Origin: CAYMQB01 sp964392665
Lineage (GTDB): Bacteria > Hydrothermota > E44-bin80
Reading direction: 5' to 3'
Length of the DNA: 64,000 nt
Assembly: GCA_964392665.1 (NCBI GenBank)
Contig: CAYMQB010000010.1
Coordinates: 6,812 to 70,811 of the forward strand
How positions within the stretch are numbered: position 1 is the stretch's first letter; each line of letters opens with the position of its first letter. Below, one piece after another: positions 35,585 to 43,350 of this stretch. A program made the translations under genes and the position numbers. The notes beneath the pieces are model-generated. The model had not been told where the DNA came from, ran no database searches, and saw nothing but the letters and a program-made list of their open reading frames with translations.

Positions 35585-35658
35585 AGTCAAACCTCCTGGT
35601 ATAGTGTTAATTGCACCGAAATCTGTGCTCTTAAGTCATTGGTGTTGAGTTTGCTGCT

Positions 35659-36228
35659 TTAGACCTTTTTTAATGCTTCTTTTATTAGTTCTTCTACAGT
35701 CTCTGTTTGTTTTTCCTTCAGGACTTTTTCTGTCAATTCTCTCGCCTTCATTACCTTGAAGCCGAGAGAGATGAGAGCATTTATGGCATCTGATTTCATA
35801 GGTGAGATTTCAGCACTCGGAATTGCAGTTTTTATTTCTTCTTTTAATTCAAATAGCATCCTTTTTGCAGTTTTAGGTCCTATTCCGTGTATGGAAGTAA
35901 GCGTAAGCATATCATCTTCAACTATTGCCCTTTCGAAACTACCTACTGTAATTTCGGAGAGTATTCCAAGGGCTGTTTTTGTTCCAATACCTTGAACTTT
36001 CACCAATTTCCTAAATAGTCCTTTTTCTTTAATCGTGGCAAATCCATAAAGGTTAAGTTCTTCATTTTTAATGGAGATAAATGTGTGCAGTTTGATCTCT
36101 TCGCCTATGGTACCTATTAACTCTGAAGTTGATATGGGGATGTTTACCTTAATGCCAATACCTCCAATTTCCACAACAACTGCAGTTGGTTTTTTTGCTG
36201 TTATTTTTCCTTTAATATAGTCAATCAT
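35659..36228 (-). CDS. ruvA: Holliday junction helicase subunit RuvA
   Basis: A 189-residue RuvA, which tetramerises on Holliday junctions and loads RuvB. N-terminal OB-fold domain (MIDYIKGKITAKKPTAVVVE). Central helix-hairpin-helix motifs are in VQGIGTKTALGIL and IHGIGPKTAKRML, near residues 78-125. A C-terminal RuvB-binding domain ends in KEALKKV. Length is in the usual range. The gene is divergent from tilS. Its promoter gives a very short leader of about five bases. No ruvB or ruvC is in the window. Confidence 0.95.
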   Translation of the reverse strand: MIDYIKGKITAKKPTAVVVEIGGIGIKVNIPISTSELIGTIGEEIKLHTFISIKNEELNLYGFATIKEKGLFRKLVKVQGIGTKTALGILSEITVGSFERAIVEDDMLTLTSIHGIGPKTAKRMLFELKEEIKTAIPSAEISPMKSDAINALISLGFKVMKARELTEKVLKEKQTETVEELIKEALKKV

Positions 36229-36239
36229 TTATAGCTATA

Positions 36240-36268
36240 TTTCTACGCTTTTTGACTCTTAATGTCAA
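36240..36268 (-). promoter_or_regulatory. promoter of ruvA
   Basis: On the minus strand: TTGACA (36268-36263), 17 nt, TAGAAA (36245-36240), then 11 bases to the ATG. The leader is about five bases and has no Shine-Dalgarno. Confidence 0.55.
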
Positions 36269-36340
36269 GTAAAAAGTGATAATGCTTGGGTCAGAACCAT
36301 AATAAACCTTATTGGAGTTAGCACATTTTCGTTTTTTTAC

Positions 36341-36369
36341 TTGCTTATTGATAAGAAATTTGGTATAAT
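36341..36369 (+). promoter_or_regulatory. promoter of the tilS operon, nearly leaderless
   Basis: TTGCTT (36341-36346), 17 nt, a perfect TATAAT (36364-36369), then eight bases to the ATG at 36378. Confidence 0.55.
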
Positions 36370-36377
36370 TTTTTATT

Positions 36378-37766
36378 ATGCTTAAAAAAGTGGAACGAAA
36401 GGTTTTTGACTTTATCGATAGATACAAATTGATTGAAGAAGGTGACAACGTCCTCGTCGCGGTTTCAGGAGGTCCGGATTCTGTCTTCCTGTTACACCTG
36501 TTTTTTCTTCTCCAAAGGAAGTTTGGCGTCGAATTTACGGGTTGCCATATAAATCATCATCTTAGGGGCGTAGATTCGAATGGAGATGAGAAATTCGTGG
36601 TAAATATGTGTAAGAAAATGAATGTGCCATTGATCGTAAAAGATGTAGATGTTTCATTGTTTATGAAAAGGAAAAAAGTAAGCCTGGAGGAAGCAGCAAG
36701 GGAGTTAAGGCTGAAGGTTCTCGAGGAGGAAGCGAGCAAACTGAAAGCCCAAAAGATTGCTATCGGACACACATCGGACGACAATGTTGAAACGTTTTTT
36801 CTTAATCTTCTCAGAGGAAGTGGGAAAACAGGAATACTTGGAATTGGCAAGAAAAGGGGTAGGATAATCAGACCGCTTTTGTGTTTGACCAAGCAGGAAA
36901 TAGTAATATATCTTAAGGTCAAAAGATTAAACTACAGAATAGATGCATCGAACTGGGACATTCAATATAGAAGGAACTTTGTCAGAAGGGAACTCGTTCC
37001 AATGATTGAGAAGCATTTGAATAAGCAGGTTAAGAAAAACATTTTGAATCTAATCGAGATTATTTCCGATGAAGAGGAAATTGTTTTGGACGCAGTAGAA
37101 AGCGAAAAATTAATTACGAACTCGGAGAGCCCGGATGGTATTTTGATTGACAGAATTGCATTCAGGAAATGTAAAGCTGCAATACAGAGAAGGATTATAA
37201 TAAATGTGTTTCAAGATGTATCAGGAGATTATTTGCACCTTAATTTCAGAGCGATTGAATCGTTACGAAAAGCGATTAATGGTGTAGCATCAGGTTTGAA
37301 GTTTTGCTTTTTTAAAACCAATTTTTTCTTAAGTGTAAATTCGGTTCTTGTAAGTCAAAAGGAGGTGTTTGAACCTGAAAAACACGTGGATGTTGAACTT
37401 AACATACCGTTAAAAACGAGATTTCGCAATCGTTGGATTATTGAGACATCGATTCTTGAAAGCGTTGACGGAGATATTAAGGAGGTAAACTGTGCCTATT
37501 TTGACCTCGACGAGGTTCATCCGCCAATCGTTTTAAGAACGAAATGTAACGGTGATAAGTTTGTACCCTTTGGTATGAAGCAAGAAAAGAAAATTAAGGA
37601 CTACTTCATTGATTCGAAAATTCCATTCTGGCAGAGGATGGAAATTCCCATTGTTGTCGATAGAAGCGGCATTCTCTGGATTACTGGTTTGCGAAGGTCA
37701 AATAGGGCAAGAATCAAAGAATCCACAAAGAGAATTCTAAAGATAGTAAAAAGAGAAATTGTATGA
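36378..37766 (+). CDS. tilS: tRNA(Ile)-lysidine synthase
   Basis: A 462-residue N-type PP-loop ATPase that turns C34 of tRNA-Ile(CAU) into lysidine. It has the ATP-binding VAVSGGPDSVFLL near residues 27-39, HINHHLRG and GHTSDDNVETFFLNLLRGSG. A TilS C-terminal substrate-binding domain ends with the conserved run FIDSKIPFWQRM-type segment and WITGLRRSNRARI. Length is ordinary. It is the first gene of the housekeeping operon tilS-hpt-ftsH-folE-folP-cdaA. Its TGA overlaps the hpt ATG. Confidence 0.95.
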   Translation: MLKKVERKVFDFIDRYKLIEEGDNVLVAVSGGPDSVFLLHLFFLLQRKFGVEFTGCHINHHLRGVDSNGDEKFVVNMCKKMNVPLIVKDVDVSLFMKRKKVSLEEAARELRLKVLEEEASKLKAQKIAIGHTSDDNVETFFLNLLRGSGKTGILGIGKKRGRIIRPLLCLTKQEIVIYLKVKRLNYRIDASNWDIQYRRNFVRRELVPMIEKHLNKQVKKNILNLIEIISDEEEIVLDAVESEKLITNSESPDGILIDRIAFRKCKAAIQRRIIINVFQDVSGDYLHLNFRAIESLRKAINGVASGLKFCFFKTNFFLSVNSVLVSQKEVFEPEKHVDVELNIPLKTRFRNRWIIETSILESVDGDIKEVNCAYFDLDEVHPPIVLRTKCNGDKFVPFGMKQEKKIKDYFIDSKIPFWQRMEIPIVVDRSGILWITGLRRSNRARIKESTKRILKIVKREIV

Positions 37767-38281
37767 CGAGAAAAAAAGTGTTGTTAGGAAAAAGAGAAAT
37801 TAAGAAAGGTATAAAAAGGATTGCAGGTCAACTGAATAATGATTACAATAACAAATCGCCCATACTTGTTGGAATACTTAAAGGAGCATTTGTCTTTCTC
37901 GCAGATCTGGTAAGAGAGTTAACTTTTCCAACAAAAATAGATTTTATATCTGTTTCCAGTTATGGTGATTCTACAAGGTCCAGTGGTGTTGTTAAAATAA
38001 CACGGGATATTTCCATAGATATCGAAGGGGAAGATGTAATACTTATAGAGGATGTTATCGATACGGGATTAACACTTTCCTTTATCTATGATTTTCTGAA
38101 GAGAAAGAATCCGAAGTCATTGAGGATATGTGCTTTTCTTGAGAAAAAAGTGGAGAGAGCAAAAAAATTTAAAGTTGATTACAGAGGATTCTTGATTCCA
38201 AACAAATATATTGTTGGCTACGGGCTTGATTTTAGCGAAAGATTAAGAAATCTTCCCGAAATCAATACTATGGAGTTTTAA
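37763..38281 (+). CDS. hpt: hypoxanthine phosphoribosyltransferase
   Basis: A 172-residue type I phosphoribosyltransferase that salvages hypoxanthine/guanine with PRPP. It has ILVGILKGAFVFLADL near residue 35, and the PRPP-binding motif VILIEDVIDTGLTL near residues 92-105. The C-terminal strand FLIPNKYIVGYGLDFSERLRNLP is diagnostic. It overlaps tilS by four bases and directly abuts ftsH, the classical tilS-hpt-ftsH order. Confidence 0.95.
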   Translation: MTRKKVLLGKREIKKGIKRIAGQLNNDYNNKSPILVGILKGAFVFLADLVRELTFPTKIDFISVSSYGDSTRSSGVVKITRDISIDIEGEDVILIEDVIDTGLTLSFIYDFLKRKNPKSLRICAFLEKKVERAKKFKVDYRGFLIPNKYIVGYGLDFSERLRNLPEINTMEF

Positions 38282-40222
38282 ATGGATAAACAGGAAAAAC
38301 CAAAAAAGCAACAGCCTTCCAATACAATGTGGAAAGGTATAATGATCTGGATAAGCATAATTCTCCTCTTGATGGTTGCTATAGGAATTTTCAATACGAA
38401 AAAAAAGGGAGAAATGCAGATTTCATTCTCCAGATTCTTAAAAGAGGTAAACTCTGAAAACGTTGACAAGATCGTGATCGTGAATTTAGATATCAAGGGA
38501 AAATTGAGAAACACATCTAGTGTAACTACAAAAGAGGGTGAAGTTTCTTTTGAAAGGTTTAAAACACACATTCCTTTCGAGGATGCAGACCTGGCAAAAA
38601 AACTTGCCGAACGAGGAATTGAGATTGAATCTAAGGCTGAAAGCGGATGGTGGAAATACTTCTGGCCCACGCTTCCACTGATTATATTGATTGCCATCTG
38701 GATATTCTTTTTCAGGCAGGTGCAGAGTGGACCAACGAAAGCACTTTCTTTTGGAAAAACTCGAGCAAGGATGACACTTCCTAATAAACCAAGCGTAACT
38801 TTTAATGATGTTGCCGGAGTGGAGGAGGCAAAGGACGAACTCAGGGAAATAATAGAGTTTTTGAAAAATCCCAAGAAATTCCAGAGGTTAGGTGCCAAGA
38901 TTCCGAAAGGAGTTTTACTTCTTGGCCCTCCGGGAACAGGTAAAACGCTTCTGGCAAAGGCAGTTGCAGGCGAGGCTGCGGTTCCTTTTTTCTCGCTTTC
39001 AGGCTCTGATTTTGTCGAGATGTTCGTCGGTGTTGGCGCATCGAGGGTGAGAGACCTTTTCGAAAAGAGTAAAAAATTTGCTCCAAGTATAATATTCATC
39101 GATGAAATCGATGCGGTCGGAAGATACAGAGGAGCTGGTATAGGTGGGGGACATGATGAGAGGGAACAGACTTTAAATGCTTTACTTGCCGAAATGGATG
39201 GTTTTGAAACGAATGAGGGGGTTATTCTAATTGCCGCCACGAACAGACCAGATGTGCTGGATCCTGCACTTCTGAGACCTGGCAGATTTGACCGACGGGT
39301 TGTTGTTGATTTTCCGGATGTTCGCGGAAGGGAAGGAATATTGGAAGTTCACACAAGGAAAATTCCGCTGGATAAGGCTGTGAAACTTAATGAACTGGCA
39401 AGAGGAACACCCGGTTTCTCAGGCGCAGATATAGCCAATATGGTAAATGAGGCAGCCCTTCTTGCTGCGAAACTTAATAGACAAAAAGTTGAAATGGCTG
39501 ACTTCGAAAAGGCGAAGGATAAAATCCTTATGGGTGTGGAACGAAAGAGTCTGTTGATAAGCGAAGAGGAAAAGAGGATTACAGCATATCATGAATCAGG
39601 GCATGTGCTTGTTTCTCTTATGACTCCGGGAACAGACCCGATACACAAGGTTACAATAATTCCACATGGAAGATCACTGGGAACCACTCAGCAATTGCCA
39701 ATCGATGATAGACATAATTATTCGGAGGTTTATCTAAAAGCAAAACTTGCAACACTACTCGGAGGTAGATGTGCTGAACTCCTTATTTTTGGATACAGGT
39801 CAACGGGAGCGCAGAATGATATTATGAACGCGACCGAGATTGCAAGAAATATGGTAACAAAGTGGGGGATGAGCGAAGAAGTGGGACCTTTGACATTGAG
39901 TGACAGAGAAGAGCAAATTTTTTTGGGAAGAGAGATAGCACAACATAGAGACTATTCAGACAGCACCGCCCAGGTTATAGACAGGGAAATTCGGAAGATA
40001 ATTACCGGGGCGGAGGAAAATGCGTATAAAATTCTTAAAAGTAAGAAAAAAACACTTGATAAACTTGCGAATGAACTATTGGTGAAGGAAGTGCTTACAA
40101 AGGTGGAGATTGAAAAACTTCTGGATAGGAAGATGAGGAAGAATTCCAATAAGGTGAAGTCGCAGCACAGGGGGAAGACAGCACAACAGGCAGGAAAGAA
40201 AAAGAATAGTAAGAAAAGATAG
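38282..40222 (+). CDS. ftsH: ATP-dependent zinc metalloprotease FtsH
   Basis: A 646-residue membrane-anchored AAA+ protease that degrades damaged or regulated membrane and cytosolic proteins. Two N-terminal membrane helices (about residues 17-35 and 122-142) flank a periplasmic domain. Walker A is GPPGTGKT near residue 215, Walker B has FIDEIDAVG, and the second region of homology ends in RPGRFDRRVVV. The metalloprotease site is HESGH near residue 436. The Lys-rich tail of about 35 residues is long for the family. It has no spacing from hpt and is seven bases from folE. Confidence 0.97.
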   Translation: MDKQEKPKKQQPSNTMWKGIMIWISIILLLMVAIGIFNTKKKGEMQISFSRFLKEVNSENVDKIVIVNLDIKGKLRNTSSVTTKEGEVSFERFKTHIPFEDADLAKKLAERGIEIESKAESGWWKYFWPTLPLIILIAIWIFFFRQVQSGPTKALSFGKTRARMTLPNKPSVTFNDVAGVEEAKDELREIIEFLKNPKKFQRLGAKIPKGVLLLGPPGTGKTLLAKAVAGEAAVPFFSLSGSDFVEMFVGVGASRVRDLFEKSKKFAPSIIFIDEIDAVGRYRGAGIGGGHDEREQTLNALLAEMDGFETNEGVILIAATNRPDVLDPALLRPGRFDRRVVVDFPDVRGREGILEVHTRKIPLDKAVKLNELARGTPGFSGADIANMVNEAALLAAKLNRQKVEMADFEKAKDKILMGVERKSLLISEEEKRITAYHESGHVLVSLMTPGTDPIHKVTIIPHGRSLGTTQQLPIDDRHNYSEVYLKAKLATLLGGRCAELLIFGYRSTGAQNDIMNATEIARNMVTKWGMSEEVGPLTLSDREEQIFLGREIAQHRDYSDSTAQVIDREIRKIITGAEENAYKILKSKKKTLDKLANELLVKEVLTKVEIEKLLDRKMRKNSNKVKSQHRGKTAQQAGKKKNSKKR

Positions 40223-40229
40223 AACAAAA

Positions 40230-40790
40230 ATGAACAAAGATAATGTCAAAAAACTGATAAGGGAATTTATAAGAGAAATTGGTTTAAATCCCGGAAGCAA
40301 GAGATTAAAAAAGACCCCGGAGAGGGTTGCAGTGATGATTGAACAGATATTTGCATGTAGCAGGAAAGATCCTAAGAAGGAATTAAATGTATTTAAAACT
40401 TCAGTTAAAAATGAGATAATTCTGATTAAGGACATTCCTTTTTTCTCCTTCTGTGAGCATCATCTATTACCGTTTTTTGGAAAGGTTCATATCGCATATA
40501 CACCCAGGGATGGAGTTATTGCAGGTTTCTCAAATTTTGTTTCGCTTGTGAAAGTTGTTTCAAGGAAGTTACAGCTGCAGGAGAGGTTGACGGATGATAT
40601 AGTAGATTCGCTGATGGATGTTTTGAAGCCGGAAGGAGCGATGGTTGTTGTCGAGGCAAGACATCTCTGCGTGGAAATGCGAGCAGAGAAACAAGCTGAA
40701 ACTTTGATTACGACATCTTCCGTGAGAGGAACGATGAAGGACGAAAATACTAAAGCAAGAATCATAGAAATGCTAAGAGTTAATCGATAG
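40230..40790 (+). CDS. folE: GTP cyclohydrolase I
   Basis: A 186-residue enzyme for the first step of tetrahydrofolate synthesis, GTP to 7,8-dihydroneopterin triphosphate. It has the zinc-site CEHHLLPFFGKVHIAY near residues 75-90 and a later Cys in ARHLCVEMR near residue 146. The substrate-site helix GFSNFVSLVKVVSRKLQLQERLT is present. Length and motifs are normal. It lies between ftsH and folP. Confidence 0.96.
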   Translation: MNKDNVKKLIREFIREIGLNPGSKRLKKTPERVAVMIEQIFACSRKDPKKELNVFKTSVKNEIILIKDIPFFSFCEHHLLPFFGKVHIAYTPRDGVIAGFSNFVSLVKVVSRKLQLQERLTDDIVDSLMDVLKPEGAMVVVEARHLCVEMRAEKQAETLITTSSVRGTMKDENTKARIIEMLRVNR

Positions 40791-40794
40791 TGAT

Positions 40795-41997
40795 ATGAGC
40801 GACATAAGGACATTAAGGCTGAAATCTGTTGAAGAATTGAAAAGTGAGATGGCAAAAATTGGAGTTGACACCGGATGTATCGATTCACTTGCATTGAAAG
40901 GCAAATTCACCGTATTCAAAATATCGAACTTAAGCCCGGCGTGCTGCAATATCATCAAACAAACCGCGCTTTCGAGCGGAACCGATGCAGCTGTTAATCG
41001 AGATGTGATAACCGGTAAGAAAAAGAGTTCGTCGCTTCTTCTATTTGGAAGTCTTAAGGAGATTGAAAGGGTTGCAGAAAAACTACAAGGTCAACCTTTC
41101 GGGCTTGGAGAAATTTCGGAAAAACTTCTCCTCAATATCAGGCAAAATGGAGAGACAAGGATTTTTAAGTTTGCACATAGGCAGATGGAACTGGGGAAGA
41201 GAGTTTACATTATGGGCGTTCTGAATGTTACAATCGATTCTTTCTCAGACGGCGGAAAGTATTTTGAAAAATCAAAGGCAGTGGAAAAAGCATTTGAGAT
41301 GGTAGAAGATGGCGCGGATATTGTAGATATTGGAGGGGAATCGAGTCGACCAGGTTCGGAATCTATTTCACAGGAACGGGAGATGGAAAGGGTAATTCCC
41401 GTTATTGACGAGCTAAAGGGAAAAATAAAGGCTGGCATCTCAGTCGATACGTGTAAAAGTGCTGTGGCATCCGAGGCTATCAAGAGTGGTGCCGAGATAG
41501 TAAACGATATAAGTGGTTTAAGATTTGATGAAAGGATGAAGGAAATAATAAAAGAAGCACAGGTGGGTATTGTAATAATGCATATGTTAGGAAATCCGGA
41601 GAATATGCAGGATAATCCTTACTATGAAGACACGATTCAGGAGATTTACGATTTTCTAAAAAGGAGAACAGAGTATGCTGTAGGTTTCGGAATAGAAAAG
41701 GAAAGGATTATAATCGATCCTGGAATAGGTTTTGGCAAAAGAGTTAGTGATAACTTAGAAATACTTGACAGATGTTCTGAATTTAAGTCATTGGGATTCC
41801 CCGTGCTTGTCGGTGCATCGAGGAAGTCGTTTATAGGGAAGACATTGAATCTTCCTGTTCAAGAACGACTCGAGGGAAGTCTTGCTTCCTGTGCGATTGC
41901 ACTTGAGGGAGGAGTTGATATTCTGAGAGTTCATGATGTTTGTGAAACCAGGAAATTCGTTGATATGTTTGAAAGCATAAAAGGGAGAAAGTTTTAG
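40795..41997 (+). CDS. folP: dihydropteroate synthase with N-terminal extension
   Basis: A 400-residue enzyme that joins para-aminobenzoate with dihydropterin pyrophosphate. The catalytic TIM barrel starts near residue 140 (YIMGVLNVTIDSFSDGGKY), followed by DIGGESSRPGS, VNDISGL, IDPGIGFGK and GASRKSFIG. Residues 1-130 form an extra domain that is not part of the classical E. coli enzyme (about 280 residues). It is rich in helix and contains a short CCN motif. Similar extensions occur in DHPS of several deeply branching bacteria. The TAG stop shares a base with the cdaA GTG. Confidence 0.92.
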   Translation: MSDIRTLRLKSVEELKSEMAKIGVDTGCIDSLALKGKFTVFKISNLSPACCNIIKQTALSSGTDAAVNRDVITGKKKSSSLLLFGSLKEIERVAEKLQGQPFGLGEISEKLLLNIRQNGETRIFKFAHRQMELGKRVYIMGVLNVTIDSFSDGGKYFEKSKAVEKAFEMVEDGADIVDIGGESSRPGSESISQEREMERVIPVIDELKGKIKAGISVDTCKSAVASEAIKSGAEIVNDISGLRFDERMKEIIKEAQVGIVIMHMLGNPENMQDNPYYEDTIQEIYDFLKRRTEYAVGFGIEKERIIIDPGIGFGKRVSDNLEILDRCSEFKSLGFPVLVGASRKSFIGKTLNLPVQERLEGSLASCAIALEGGVDILRVHDVCETRKFVDMFESIKGRKF

Positions 41998-42743
41998 TGC
42001 ACTATATCCAGTTTAGACTGGTAGATTTCATAGATATAATTATTGTTGCTTTCATTTTCTATCAGATTCTGAAATTCGTTAAAGGAACGAGAGCAATACA
42101 GATGATTATCGGGTTAGTGTTTGTCCTGGTTTTTGCTCTTATTGCAAACATATGGCAACTGCAAGGACTCAGGTGGATTGTCGACGGAGTTAAGACGATA
42201 TGGATTATTGCATTTGTCATTGTGTTCCAGCCGGAGATTCGTAGGGCGTTGACAAATATTGGCAAGACCCGGCTTATAAGATTTTTTCTAAAAGAAACGA
42301 GTGAAAAAACCATCGATGAACTTGTTAAATCTGCCAACACTTTGAGTAAGAGGGGGCTTGGAGGACTTGTAGTGGTGAAGCGAAAGGTTGGTTTGAAAGG
42401 ATATCTGGAAACAGGTAAGTCTCTTGAAGCAAAAGTTTCTTCAGACCTTATTGTGACTATATTTTCGCCGTATTCTCCACTGCACGATGGTGCAGTCGTT
42501 GTAGAAGGAGACATTATTATTGCGGCGGGCTGTATTCTTCCTCTATCACCAAATCCATCCCTTGATGTAGCTGTGGGAACAAGACATAGAGCTGCTCTGG
42601 GTATTACAGAGGAGAGCGATGCAGTTGTAATTCTTGTTTCTGAGGAGACGAGAGAAATATCGTTTGCTCACAAAGGTAAATTACTCAGAGGAATGGATTC
42701 CGTTAGTTTAAAAAGGAATCTTGAAAAGGCAATGAGATATTAG
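41997..42743 (+). CDS. cdaA: diadenylate cyclase CdaA
   Basis: A 248-residue membrane-bound enzyme that makes the second messenger c-di-AMP from two ATP. Three N-terminal membrane helices (about residues 10-70) are followed by the DAC domain. The domain has the catalytic DGAVVVEGD near residue 165 and the ATP-binding GTRHRAALGITEESDAV near residues 200-216. The GTG start overlaps folP by one base. It is the last gene of the operon. No obvious c-di-AMP target other than the antiporters near 4-6 kb is in the window, and that link is speculative. Confidence 0.95.
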   Translation: MHYIQFRLVDFIDIIIVAFIFYQILKFVKGTRAIQMIIGLVFVLVFALIANIWQLQGLRWIVDGVKTIWIIAFVIVFQPEIRRALTNIGKTRLIRFFLKETSEKTIDELVKSANTLSKRGLGGLVVVKRKVGLKGYLETGKSLEAKVSSDLIVTIFSPYSPLHDGAVVVEGDIIIAAGCILPLSPNPSLDVAVGTRHRAALGITEESDAVVILVSEETREISFAHKGKLLRGMDSVSLKRNLEKAMRY

Positions 42744-42762
42744 AGACGGAAGAGAGAAGAGG

Positions 42763-42960
42763 GAAACGGAGAAACGGCGAGAGGCGAGGAGAAAAATTGT
42801 GTATATTCATAGTGTATTTAGTAGTATATTTGTAGTGTATTTATTGTTTACAATGAATAACGGTCAGTAAATACACAGTGAAGCGAATATACGCAGAATG
42901 CAAATAACCTAATTGACCAATGACCAATAACAAAGTATGTCTCTGTGGTGAAATTTGTAT
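42763..42960. repeat. 198-bp exact direct repeat, copy 1
   Basis: Identical, by direct base-by-base reading, to 62041-62238. It contains two internal inverted repeats: TGTATTTA...TAAATACA, and ATTGT-TT-ACAAT. There is no coding frame, transposase or target duplication that I can identify. Confidence 0.95.
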
Positions 42961-43078
42961 CGAAATTACGAAATTGGAAATTATGAATATGAGATTGCTT
43001 CACAAGAAATACGAGAGAAATATTCGCAATGACGAACTGAAAGACAGAGAAGTGATAAGAGAAGAGAGAGAGGGTAGG

Positions 43079-43096
43079 CGCAGGCTTTAGCCTGCG
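43079..43096. repeat. perfect palindrome CGCAGGC-TTTA-GCCTGCG
   Basis: A 7-bp stem with a TTTA loop, in the middle of the repeat-rich gap. It is not followed by a T-run. Confidence 0.75.
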
Positions 43097-43278
43097 AAAG
43101 AAAATATGAGATTGTTTGCATAGTTAGAGCAAAGAAGAGGAGCTCGCAATGACAGTATTCGGTAAAACCACTAATGCCAATTGACCAATAACCAATAACA
43201 AAGTATGTCTCTGTGGTGAAATTGTTATCGAAATTAGGAAATTGGAAAAATGGAAATTAAAAACAAAACAGTAACTAA

Positions 43279-43320
43279 TAACTAATGACCAATAACTAAT
43301 GACCAATAACTAATGATCAA
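43279..43320. repeat. 14-bp tandem repeat (three units)
   Basis: Two exact units TAACTAATGACCAA and a third with one change (GATCAA), flanked by partial units. It lies 30 bases before the DUF2723 gene. Confidence 0.9.
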
Positions 43321-43350
43321 TAACCAGGTTGTAACAGAAAAGGAGATGTG

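Larger units (their letters stand above)
42744..43350. other. 600-bp repeat-rich intergenic region
   Basis: No coding frame is convincing. The region holds one copy of a 198-bp exact repeat (42763-42960) and a partial second copy of its right end at about 43180-43250. It also holds GAAATTACGAAATTGG-type elements (42961-42980, 43229-43247), a perfect palindrome (43079-43096), phrases of the CGCAATGAC family (43027, 43145) and a 14-bp tandem repeat (43279-43320). Confidence 0.8.

Noticed and set aside
43272..43325. CRISPR array
   Set aside because: The 14-bp units are directly adjacent with no spacers, and no cas gene is near. The same applies to 63962-64000.
42744..43347. Short reading frames in the repeat-rich gap
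   Set aside because: They are made of repeats, have no ribosome-binding site, and the same sequence recurs in other gaps.
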